Below, one piece after another: positions 18,249-25,994 of a stretch of DNA of 33,296 nt. Under the pieces are notes generated by a model that had not been told where the DNA came from, made no database searches, and saw only the letters and a program-made list of their open reading frames with translations. The stretch's first letter is position 1, and each line of letters begins with the position of its first letter. Source of the DNA: Myxococcota bacterium (GTDB lineage: Bacteria > Myxococcota_A > UBA9160 > SZUA-336). The stretch spans positions 1 through 33,296 of the forward strand of contig DATKAO010000061.1 of the NCBI GenBank assembly GCA_035498015.1. The letters are read 5' to 3'. The translations under genes and the position numbers were made by a program.

Positions 18249-18921
18249 GGCCGCGATCATCCCACGCGGGCGGGAGCGGGTTCCAACCCGCCCGGCGCCA
18301 TGCCGCGACGGCCAGTGACAAGGCGACGAGCAGGGCGATTCCCGGCTCGGGCAGCGCGCCGTAGACCAGGTTGTCGACGGCGTAGAAGCCGGGCTCTTGG
18401 TGGAGCCACTCGACCGACGCGATCTGCGCGCCGGGCGCAGCCAGTCCAACGAACAGCGGGTCGAGGCTCTGGTTCGACACCGGCACGAAGACCGAGTCGA
18501 TCACCTGGTGGCTCGCGTCGAAGGCGATCATGGTGACTCCGGCCACGTCGGTGAAGGGGCCGAGGTCGAAGATGAACGCGCCGACGGCCTGCACGGGCTG
18601 GTCGAAGCCGACGGTGAGATTGGTGTAGCCGTCGGGGAACACCGCGCTCGGCGGGCCGGACAGGTTGGCGAGAGCCTGCTGGCCGAACTGGTCGTAGAAC
18701 GGGCTCAGGGTGCTGAAGACGAAGGTCGCGTTCTCGTTGAACTGGTCGAAGTGGACCCCGGGGATGTCACCGGGGACGGCCGTCGTGCCTGTCTCGAAGT
18801 CGATCACCGGGTCGCCGGGCGCGAACGCGTCGCGGCCCACGAGCGCTGCGGCGGCAGGCAGGGCGAGCCAGCCCAGCAGCGCCGACAGCAGGCCCACTCG
18901 AACGCAGCTCACTCGCGCCAT
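18175..18921 (-). CDS. PEP-CTERM sorted exported protein, with a tail overlapping the thiolase-fold gene
   Basis: A 248-residue frame. The signal peptide (MARVSCVRVGLLSALLGWLALPAAA) is followed by a beta-rich domain (DPVIDFETGT, DGYTNLTVGFDQPV, VGAFIFDLGPF). A PEP-CTERM signal ends it: PEP at 191-193, a hydrophobic helix 194-208 and RR at 209-210. PEP-CTERM proteins are cleaved and anchored or released by an exosortase, usually in exopolysaccharide producers; none is in this window. Unusually, the frame continues 38 residues past the basic pair and overlaps the next gene by 74 bp. A frameshift or sequence error near the end is possible, since another frame stops at complement 18257-18259. Confidence 0.75.
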   Translation of the reverse strand: MARVSCVRVGLLSALLGWLALPAAAALVGRDAFAPGDPVIDFETGTTAVPGDIPGVHFDQFNENATFVFSTLSPFYDQFGQQALANLSGPPSAVFPDGYTNLTVGFDQPVQAVGAFIFDLGPFTDVAGVTMIAFDASHQVIDSVFVPVSNQSLDPLFVGLAAPGAQIASVEWLHQEPGFYAVDNLVYGALPEPGIALLVALSLAVAAWRRAGWNPLPPAWDDRGHERAVASRAGRGRRDRRVGVLQAR

Positions 18922-18975
18922 CAGCCGATTGTGACAGCGCGAGAGCTACGGACTCAATGACTTTCTCGGCGCTGA

Positions 18976-19800
18976 CTACAGCGCGAGCTGCTTCGGCGGT
19001 CGGACCACGATGTCGGCGATGTTCACATGACTCGGGGCGGTGACTGCGTAGAGCACGGCGTCGGCCACGTCCTCGGGCGCGCCGAGCAGCTGCTTGAGCA
19101 GCGGCTGGGCCTTCTCCAGCACCTCGTCGGGCAGCTTCTCGCCCTGCTTCACCTCGACCGAGAGGCCCGAGGCGCCGACGATGCCCGCGAGCACCTTGGG
19201 GTCGAAGTTGCGCCCGAAGTTGGTGGCGATCGCGCCGGGCATCACGTTCACGACCCGGATCGGGTCGTCCTCGAGCTCCTTGCGCAGCGTGGCCGAGATG
19301 CAGTTCACGGCGTGCTTGGTCGAGCCGTACACGCCCGAGTCGGGGCGCTGCGCGGCAATCGACGAGATGTTGACCACGTGACCCGACGCGCCGCACGCGC
19401 GCATGGCGCGCACCGCGGCCTTGCAGCCGACCAGCAGCGCCAGCACGTTCGTCTCGAGCATCGCGCGCCACTCGTCGGGATCGCCGGACAGGATCGGCGC
19501 CGGATAGGAGAGGCCGGCGTTGTTGACCATGACGTCGAGGCGCTTCGTGTCGCGCAGCGCGCGCTCGACGAGTGACTCGACCTGGCGGGGATCGCGCACG
19601 TCGACCGACACGATCGTGGCGCGGCCGCCGTCGCTCTCGATCTGCTTCTTCGAGCCCTCCATCGGCTCCTGCGAGCGGCCGGCGAGGAACACGTGGGCGC
19701 CCGCGGCGCCCAAGCGCTCGGCGATGGCGCGGCCGATGCCGCTCGAGGCCCCGGTCACGATGGCGGTCTTGCCGGCGAGGGGTCGGGTGGAGGTCGTCAT
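18976..19800 (-). CDS. SDR family NAD(P)-dependent oxidoreductase
   Basis: A 274-residue classical short-chain dehydrogenase. The Rossmann cofactor motif TGASSGIG is at 16-23, NNAG at 93-96, and the catalytic set is Ser146/147 with Tyr158-x3-Lys162 (YGSTK). It oxidises an alcohol or reduces a ketone; the substrate is unknown. The start is supported by AAGGAG 9 nt upstream. A TetR gene lies directly upstream with a palindromic candidate operator in the 58-bp gap, suggesting ligand-responsive control. Confidence 0.93.
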   Translation of the reverse strand: MTTSTRPLAGKTAIVTGASSGIGRAIAERLGAAGAHVFLAGRSQEPMEGSKKQIESDGGRATIVSVDVRDPRQVESLVERALRDTKRLDVMVNNAGLSYPAPILSGDPDEWRAMLETNVLALLVGCKAAVRAMRACGASGHVVNISSIAAQRPDSGVYGSTKHAVNCISATLRKELEDDPIRVVNVMPGAIATNFGRNFDPKVLAGIVGASGLSVEVKQGEKLPDEVLEKAQPLLKQLLGAPEDVADAVLYAVTAPSHVNIADIVVRPPKQLAL

Positions 19801-19837
19801 GGGTCGGACTCCTTGTTTTGCGAGGCGGCCCGGAGAC

Positions 19838-19861
19838 TGACGTTTTAGAACGAAAGTGTCA
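19838..19861. promoter_or_regulatory. Imperfect 24-bp palindrome, candidate TetR operator
   Basis: TGACGTTTTAGA (19838-19849) and ACGAAAGTGTCA (19850-19861) form an imperfect inverted repeat with half-site TGACNNTTTNGN. It occupies the gap between the TetR and SDR genes and includes the TetR stop codon. On the minus strand it starts with TTGACA (complement of 19857-19862), a perfect -35 sequence, although no good -10 follows at normal spacing. Size and placement fit a TetR-family operator; binding is inferred. Confidence 0.4.
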
Positions 19862-20506
19862 ATTTGACTTGGAGGCCGGCGCCGGCCGCGCGCCCAGGCC
19901 CGCCGCCAGGAGCCGCACCAGCCGCCCCACCCGGCGCCGGTAGCGCGAGGGGTTCTGGGGCATGGCGCCGGCGCCCTGCAGGCCCTTCGCGGCGTCGACG
20001 AACAGCTCCGCGGCCTGGCCCGCGTCGAGGCCCGCGCCTTCGAGATCGACCTCGCCTTCTTGCGCCGCCTGGCGGATCACGCCGCGCAAGGTGCGGAGGA
20101 AGCGCTTGCGGTAGGCCTCGGACAAGTCACCGCACAGGCGGTTGCCCTCCTCGACGAGCTCCGCGACGTGCGGCGAGCCGTGCACGATCTCGTAGAACTG
20201 GCCGTGCTTGGCCTCGAGCACGGCGCCGATGCGCGTGGCCACGTCGCCGGCCGTCTCGGCCGCGGCCTCGGCGGCGGCCTGCGCGCGCTCGTGCACCTGG
20301 CGCGACACGGCGCGGAAGAGGTCTTCCTTGTTCGTGAAGTGGAGATACAGCGCGGCGCGCGAGACGTCGGCCTCCTGCGCGATCAGCTCCAGTGACACGC
20401 GCCGGTAGCCGTAGCGCGCGAAGCAGGTGAACGCGGCCGCCAGGATGTTCTCGGGGGCGGTGCGGGGGCGCCGGGCGCGGCGCGCGGCGGGCGCGGCGGC
20501 AGTCAC
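19859..20506 (-). CDS. TetR/AcrR family transcriptional regulator
   Basis: A 215-residue regulator beginning at GTG, overlapping the rmuC stop as GTGA. A basic, alanine-rich tail precedes the helix-turn-helix at about residues 37-57 (VSLELIAQEADVSRAALYLHF), then TNKEDLF as in canonical TetR proteins. The ligand-binding half is helical and alanine-rich without an assignable ligand. It probably regulates the SDR gene 58 bp downstream through the palindrome there; coupling to rmuC may simply reflect gene compaction. Confidence 0.92.
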   Translation of the reverse strand: MTAAAPAARRARRPRTAPENILAAAFTCFARYGYRRVSLELIAQEADVSRAALYLHFTNKEDLFRAVSRQVHERAQAAAEAAAETAGDVATRIGAVLEAKHGQFYEIVHGSPHVAELVEEGNRLCGDLSEAYRKRFLRTLRGVIRQAAQEGEVDLEGAGLDAGQAAELFVDAAKGLQGAGAMPQNPSRYRRRVGRLVRLLAAGLGARPAPASKSN

Positions 20507-21648
20507 GCGCTCGGCCCGTCGTCGCCGAAGTCGAGCTGGACCTGCGCGCCGGGCAGCTCCTCCACGTCGCGCAGCTGGCGTGTGATCGCGCGCGTGCGCA
20601 CGCCGGTCTCCTCGATCGTGTTGCTCGCGGTCTGGAGCTGCTTCTTCACGCGGTCGAGCACCTCGCCGAACTTCGCGAACTCGCCCTTCACGGCGGCCAG
20701 CACCTTCCACACCTCGCTCGCACGCTGCTCGATCGCCAGCGTGCGGAAGCCGATGCGCAGGCTGTTCAGCAAGGCCGCCAGCGTGGTAGGCCCGGTGATC
20801 ACGATGCGCTGGTCCTGCTGGAGTGACTCGACGAAGCCCGGCCGGCGCAGCAGCTCGGCGTAGAGGCCCTCGGTGGGTACGAACAGGATGGCGAAGTCGG
20901 TGGTGTGCGGCGGAGACACGTACTTCTGGCGGATGGTCTGCGCCGAGAGCTTCACGGCGCGCGCCAGCGCATCGCCGGCGTCGGAGACCGCCTTGGGGTC
21001 GGCCGCCTCGACCGCGGCCAGCAGCCGCCCGTAGTCCTCGTGCGGGAACTTCGAGTCGATCGGCAGCCACACGTGCTGGTGGCGCGAGACGCCGGTGCCG
21101 GGCAGGCGCACCGCGAACTCGACCGCCTCGCGCGAGTCGGGCCGCGGCTTCACGTTCCGCTCGTACTGGTCGGGCGTGAGGATCTGCTCGAGGATCGCGC
21201 CCAGCTGGACCTCGCCGAAGGTGCCGCGCGTGCGCACGTTGGTGAGCACGCGCTTCAGGTCGCCCACGCCCGTGGCCAAAGACTGCATCTCGCCCAGGCC
21301 CCGCTGCACGGCCTCGAGCCGGTCGCTCACCAGCTTGAACGACTCTCCCAGCCGGCGCTCGAGCGCGCCCTGCAGCTTCTCGTCGACCACGTGGCGCATC
21401 TCGTCGAGCTTTTTCTCGTTGCCCTCCTGCAGGTCCTTGATCTGCCGGGTGACCCCCTGGAGGATCGCGCCCAGCGCCTCCGAGGTCTCGCCGAAGCGGC
21501 GGGCGACCTCGTCGCGCAGCTCGGTGGCGCGCGCGTTCGACTCGGCGCGCGCCGCGCGCAGCTCCTCGCGCACGGTGCGGAACAGCGCGAGCGCGCCGCC
21601 GAGGGCGACGAGCGCGAGGATCAGCCAGGGGACGACTTGCGCGGGCAC
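20503..21648 (-). CDS. rmuC: DNA recombination protein RmuC
   Basis: A 381-residue protein with an N-terminal membrane anchor (VPWLILALVALGGALALF), a long coiled coil at about 20-120, and the RmuC nuclease-like domain. The domain shows TRGTFGEVQLGAILEQIL, LPIDSKFPHEDYGRL, DFAILFVPTEGLYAEL and ITGPTTLAALLNSLRIGF, all hallmarks of the family. RmuC limits recombination between inverted repeats in E. coli. The start is GTG with a poor ribosome site. The divergent RND gene starts only 16 bp away, so promoters must overlap or lie inside coding DNA. Confidence 0.95.
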   Translation of the reverse strand: MPAQVVPWLILALVALGGALALFRTVREELRAARAESNARATELRDEVARRFGETSEALGAILQGVTRQIKDLQEGNEKKLDEMRHVVDEKLQGALERRLGESFKLVSDRLEAVQRGLGEMQSLATGVGDLKRVLTNVRTRGTFGEVQLGAILEQILTPDQYERNVKPRPDSREAVEFAVRLPGTGVSRHQHVWLPIDSKFPHEDYGRLLAAVEAADPKAVSDAGDALARAVKLSAQTIRQKYVSPPHTTDFAILFVPTEGLYAELLRRPGFVESLQQDQRIVITGPTTLAALLNSLRIGFRTLAIEQRASEVWKVLAAVKGEFAKFGEVLDRVKKQLQTASNTIEETGVRTRAITRQLRDVEELPGAQVQLDFGDDGPSA

Positions 21649-21664
21649 GGCTCGATTCTAACGC

Positions 21665-24600
21665 GTGGTGTACGCTGCACCCGCCTTGGTCGACTTCTTC
21701 ATCGGACGGCCCGTCTTCGCCGCGGTGCTGGCGATCCTGATCACCTTCGCGGGCGCCGTGTGTCTCCCCTTCCTGCCCGTGGCGCAGTTTCCACGCATCA
21801 CCCCGCCCACGGTGCGAGTCACCGCGACCTACCCCGGCGCCAGCGCCGAGGTGGTCGAGAACAGCGTGACCATCCCGCTCGAGCAGCAGATCAACGGCGT
21901 CGAGGGCGCGCTGTACATGAACTCGACCAGCGCCAACGACGGCAGCTGCACGATCACGGTCACGTTCGAGGTCGGCTACGACCTGAACATCGCCGCGGTC
22001 GACGTGCAGAACCGGGTGGCGGTCGCGCTGCCGCAGCTGCCCGAGGAGGTGCAACGCACCGGAGTCACCACGCGCCGCGTGTCGACCGACCTCACGATCG
22101 TGGTGAATCTGATCTCGCCCGACAACTCGCGCGACGACGTGTATCTCTCGAACTACGCCGGCATCAACATCAGCGACCGGCTGAAGCGACTCACCGGCGT
22201 GGGCGACGTGGCCACCTTCGGCGAGCGCCGCTATTCGATGCGCGTCTGGCTCGACCCCGACAAGCTGGCGAACCTGGGCGTCACGGCGCAGGACGTGGTC
22301 GCGTCGCTGCGCGAGCAGAACCAGCAGGTCGCGGCCGGCGTGCTGGGCCAGCCGCCCGCGCCGGAGGGCCAGGTGCTGCAGTGGACGCTCAGCACCAAGG
22401 GCCGGCTCTCCACCGCCGACGAGTTCGCGGCGATCGTGCTGCGCACGCGGCCCGACGGCTCGGTGCTGCGGCTGGCCGACGTGGCGCGCACGGAGCTCGG
22501 CGCGCAGAGCTACATCAACTTCAGCCGGCTCGGGCGCGAAGCCTCGACCGGCGTGGCGGTGTTCGCGCTGCCCAGCGCCAACGCGCTCGACGTGGCGCGT
22601 CTGGTGCACGAGGAGATGGAGCAGCTCGCGCCGCGTTTCCCGGCGGGCGTGAAGTACCGGATCCTGTACGAGCCCACGAAGTTCGTGACCGAGTCGATCC
22701 GCGAGGTGGTGTGGACGCTGTTCGAAGCCATGCTGCTGGTGTTCTTGGTGGTGTACGTGTTCCTGGAGAGCTTCCGCGCCACGCTGATTCCCGCCATCAC
22801 CGTGCCCGTGTCACTCGTGGGCACGTTTGCGCTGATGGCGGTGCTCGGCTTCTCGGTGAACACGCTCACGCTGTTCGGTCTGGTGCTGGCGATCGGGCTG
22901 GTGGTCGACGACGCGATCGTGGTGGTCGAGAACGTGTCGCGCCTGATCGAGGAGCGTCACCTCGCGCCGCGCGAGGCCACGGTGCTGGCCATGCGCGAAG
23001 TGACTGCCCCGATCATCGCGATCTCGCTGGTCCTGATGGCGGTGTTCCTGCCCGTGGCGTTCCTGCCCGGAACCACCGGCCGCCTGTACCAGCAGTTCGC
23101 GCTCACGATCGCCTGCTCGGTCGCGATCTCGGCCTTCAACGCGCTCACGCTGAGTCCCGCGCTGTGCGCGATCCTGCTGCGCCACGACTACGCCAAGGTG
23201 AAGGGGCGCTTCTTCCAGACCTTCGACCGCGCCTACGCGCGCTTCGTGGCCGCGTACGACCGGGTGGGCGCACGCGCGGTCGAGGCCTGGCCGGTGGTGC
23301 TGGGCGTATTCGGCGCGGTCGTGCTGGGCACGGTCGGGCTGTACCGGCAGCTGCCGACCGCGTTCATCCCCGCCGAGGACCTGGGCTACTTCATCGTCTC
23401 GGTGAACCTGCCGGACGGCGCGTCGCTGCAGCGCACCGAGGCAGTCACCAAGCAGATCGTGCAGCGGACGCTCGAGATTCCGGGCGTCGCGAGCGCCGTC
23501 ATCAACGGCGGCACCGACTTCCAGACCGGCGCAGCGTCGTCGAACGCGGCGTCGGTGTACGTGATCCTCGCGCCCTGGGACGAGCGCAAGTCCGCGGCGG
23601 TGCAGCTCGACCCGATCCTGGGCAAGGCGCGCGCCGAGCTGGGCAAGATCGCCTCGGCCGACATCCGCGTGTTCAACCCGCCGCCGATCCGCGGGCTGGG
23701 CTCGACCGGCGGCTTCCAGCTGCAGGTCCAGGACGAGACGGGCACGGACTACCCCGGCTTCGCGCGGCGCGTGGACGCGTTCGTCGACGCCGCGAACGGC
23801 TCGGGGAAGATGACCAACGTGGTGAACGCCGTGCGCGCGAACATCCCGCAGTATGCGGTCGACATCGACCGCACCAAGGCCAAGACGCTCGGTCTCTCGC
23901 TGTCCGACGTGTTCGGTACGCTGCAGACCTATCTCGGCGGCTACTACGTGAACGACTTCAACCGCTTCGGGCGCGTGTTCCGCGTGGTGGTGCAGGCGGA
24001 GCCCGGCGCGCGCGCCATGCCCGACGACGTGACCAAGCTCTACGCGCGCAACGCGAACGGCGACATGGTGCCGCTCTCGACCGTGGCCAGTGTGCGCTCG
24101 TTCGTCGGTCCGTCGACGATCACGCATTACAACATGTTCCGCACCGCGGCAGTCACCGGCTCGGCCGCCGCGGGGCGCAGCTCGGGACAGGCGATCCAGG
24201 ACATGGAGACGATCGCGAACCAGACGCTGGGCGAAGGCATGAGCTACGAGTGGACCGGCCTGTCACTGCAGGAGCTGCGTGCGGCGGGCACCGCGCCCGT
24301 GGTGTTCGGGCTCGCGCTCAGCGTGGTCTTCCTGTGTCTCGCGGCGCTCTACGAGAGCTGGGTGCTGCCATTCACCATCATGCTGGTGGTGCCGCTGGCG
24401 GTGTTCGGCGCGCTCTCGGCGCAGTGGCTGCGCGGGCTGGCGAACGACGTGTACTGCCAGGTCGGGCTGGTCATGCTCGTGGGCCTGGCCAGCAAGAACG
24501 CCATCCTGGTGGTCGAGTTCGCGAAGATGCTGCGCGAGCAGGGTGAGTCGATCGAGCGCGCCGCGCTGCACGCCGCGCGCGTGCGCCTGCGGCCGATCCT

Positions 24601-24862
24601 GATGACGTCGTTCGCGTTCATCTTCGGCGTGATTCCGCTGGTGATCGCGACCGGCGCGGGCTCGATGAGCCGGCGCTCGCTCGGCACGGCGGTGTTCGGC
24701 GGCATGGTGTTCGCGACCTTCCTGTCGCTGGCCGTGGTGCCGGTGTTCTTCGTGGTGATCGAGCGGCTGCGCGAGCGGCTCAGGGGCGGGCTGCCGCATC
24801 GGCCGCCGGAGCCGAGCCCGCCGGCGGGGCTGCCGGAGTCGAGTCACTCGGTAGGGGACTGA
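21665..24862 (+). CDS. Efflux RND transporter permease (HAE1/AcrB type)
   Basis: A 1065-residue inner-membrane proton-driven multidrug pump. The opening VDFFIGRPVFAAVLAI, the porter-domain segment TYPGASAEVVENSVT and the TM4 proton-relay aspartates D415-D416 (GLVVDDAIVVVENV) are diagnostic. The second half repeats the fold, with SKNAILVVEFAKMLREQG and a C-terminal RRSLGTAVFGGMVFATFLSLAVVPVFF. Two adjacent GTGs (21665, 21668) can start it. A TTG at 21686 would give the homologue-like start MVDFFIGRPVFA and is a real alternative. Its last 83 bp overlap, in antisense, the end of the periplasmic adaptor gene. No outer-membrane channel gene is nearby. Confidence 0.95.
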   Translation: MVYAAPALVDFFIGRPVFAAVLAILITFAGAVCLPFLPVAQFPRITPPTVRVTATYPGASAEVVENSVTIPLEQQINGVEGALYMNSTSANDGSCTITVTFEVGYDLNIAAVDVQNRVAVALPQLPEEVQRTGVTTRRVSTDLTIVVNLISPDNSRDDVYLSNYAGINISDRLKRLTGVGDVATFGERRYSMRVWLDPDKLANLGVTAQDVVASLREQNQQVAAGVLGQPPAPEGQVLQWTLSTKGRLSTADEFAAIVLRTRPDGSVLRLADVARTELGAQSYINFSRLGREASTGVAVFALPSANALDVARLVHEEMEQLAPRFPAGVKYRILYEPTKFVTESIREVVWTLFEAMLLVFLVVYVFLESFRATLIPAITVPVSLVGTFALMAVLGFSVNTLTLFGLVLAIGLVVDDAIVVVENVSRLIEERHLAPREATVLAMREVTAPIIAISLVLMAVFLPVAFLPGTTGRLYQQFALTIACSVAISAFNALTLSPALCAILLRHDYAKVKGRFFQTFDRAYARFVAAYDRVGARAVEAWPVVLGVFGAVVLGTVGLYRQLPTAFIPAEDLGYFIVSVNLPDGASLQRTEAVTKQIVQRTLEIPGVASAVINGGTDFQTGAASSNAASVYVILAPWDERKSAAVQLDPILGKARAELGKIASADIRVFNPPPIRGLGSTGGFQLQVQDETGTDYPGFARRVDAFVDAANGSGKMTNVVNAVRANIPQYAVDIDRTKAKTLGLSLSDVFGTLQTYLGGYYVNDFNRFGRVFRVVVQAEPGARAMPDDVTKLYARNANGDMVPLSTVASVRSFVGPSTITHYNMFRTAAVTGSAAAGRSSGQAIQDMETIANQTLGEGMSYEWTGLSLQELRAAGTAPVVFGLALSVVFLCLAALYESWVLPFTIMLVVPLAVFGALSAQWLRGLANDVYCQVGLVMLVGLASKNAILVVEFAKMLREQGESIERAALHAARVRLRPILMTSFAFIFGVIPLVIATGAGSMSRRSLGTAVFGGMVFATFLSLAVVPVFFVVIERLRERLRGGLPHRPPEPSPPAGLPESSHSVGD

Positions 24863-25943
24863 CCTTCATCCCGGGCCGCAGCTTGCCCAGGTTGTCGGTC
24901 GCGATCAGCTCGCCCGCGCTGAGCCCCGACTCGATCACGCGCAGCTGGTCCTGCAGCGAGCCGGCCTGCACCGCGCGCGGCTCGATCGCGCCGTCCTTCA
25001 CCACGAACACGCTGCTTCCGCCCTGCTCCTCGATGACCGCGGCGGCGGGCACGACCAGCACGGGAACGTCGCGGCCCACCAGCACGCGCAGGCTGGCGTA
25101 CTGGCCCGGCAGGATGGCCTTGTCGGGGTTCGGAAACACCGCGCGCACGCGCAGCGTGCCGGCGTTGGGGTCGACGGTGTTGTCCACGAAGTCGAGCTTG
25201 CCCGGGAACGGGTAGTCACTGCCGTCGGCCAGCTTGGCGGAGACCTCGATCTGGTCGCGCTGCACGTAGCGGCCTTCTTTGCGCAGGCGCAGCACGTCGA
25301 GTCTCTCGCGTTCGCTGGGGCTCCAGTAGATGTAGATCGGGTCGAGCTGCACGAGCGTCGCCAGCACCGTCTCCTCGCTGCCGCCGACCAGGTTGCCCTG
25401 TGTGTGCGCGAGCTTGCCGATGCGGCCCGCGATCGGCGCGCGGATCTCCGTGTAGCCCAGGTCGATCTCGGCCTGCTCCTCGGCGGCCTTCGCGCCGCTC
25501 ACTTCGGCTGCGGCTTCGTCGCGCGCCGCACGCGCGTGGTCCAGGTCGGACTGACTCGCGACGTCCTTCCTGGCCAGCTCCGAGGTGCGCTGGAAGTCGG
25601 CCTGCGTGCGCAGTGCGGCGGCCTTGGCGCGCTCGAGGTCGGCGCGGGCCTTGTCGAGCGAGGCCTGGTACGGCTTCTGCTCGATCACGAACAAGAGCGC
25701 GTTCTTCTCGACGTCGCTGCCCTCCTTGAACAGCACCTTCTCGAGCACGCCGCGCACGCGCGCGCGGATCTCGACCGAGTTCACGGCCTCGGTCGTGCCC
25801 GGGTGCTCGATGTAGACGGGGATGTGCGCCTCGCGCACCTCCGCCGTGCGCACTGGAAGCGGGGCGGGAGCGCCGTTGGTGTCACGGCCGCGGCAGCCCA
25901 GCGCGAGCGCGAGGGCAAAGAGCGCGAGTCGACGAAGGGGCAT
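24780..25943 (-). CDS. RND efflux periplasmic adaptor subunit (AcrA/HlyD-like lipoprotein)
   Basis: A 387-residue membrane-fusion protein. MPLRRLALFALALALGC is a lipoprotein signal with the lipidated Cys17. The lipoyl half-motifs RARVRGVLEKVLFKEGSDV and IRAPIAGRIGKLAHTQGNLV flank a helical hairpin (KARADLERAKAAALRTQADFQR, SELARKDVASQSDLD). The beta-barrel and proximal domains follow (GTLRVRAVFPNPDKAILPGQYASLRV). It should link the RND permease to an outer-membrane channel. Unlike most pairs, it converges on its presumed permease instead of sharing an operon, and overlaps it by 83 bp. GGAGG lies about 12 nt before the ATG. The GH17-GT2 gene ends 51 bp upstream and may be co-transcribed. Confidence 0.94.
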   Translation of the reverse strand: MPLRRLALFALALALGCRGRDTNGAPAPLPVRTAEVREAHIPVYIEHPGTTEAVNSVEIRARVRGVLEKVLFKEGSDVEKNALLFVIEQKPYQASLDKARADLERAKAAALRTQADFQRTSELARKDVASQSDLDHARAARDEAAAEVSGAKAAEEQAEIDLGYTEIRAPIAGRIGKLAHTQGNLVGGSEETVLATLVQLDPIYIYWSPSERERLDVLRLRKEGRYVQRDQIEVSAKLADGSDYPFPGKLDFVDNTVDPNAGTLRVRAVFPNPDKAILPGQYASLRVLVGRDVPVLVVPAAAVIEEQGGSSVFVVKDGAIEPRAVQAGSLQDQLRVIESGLSAGELIATDNLGKLRPGMKVSPLPSDSTPAAPPAGSAPAADAAARP

Positions 25944-25994
25944 TGCGCCGCAGACCTCCAGGGCCGCGAGAGTAGCAGCGCCGCCGTTTCCGCT

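Noticed and set aside
19859-22609. 916-codon minus-strand open frame covering TetR, rmuC and the RND start
   Set aside because: Only its last 215 codons (TetR) are real. The rest is an Arg/Ala-rich shadow of rmuC and the RND gene, which have strong family motifs.
20905-24546. 1213-codon plus-strand open frame
   Set aside because: Antisense to rmuC and out of frame with the RND gene; low-complexity Arg/Gly/Ala product typical of GC-rich shadow frames.
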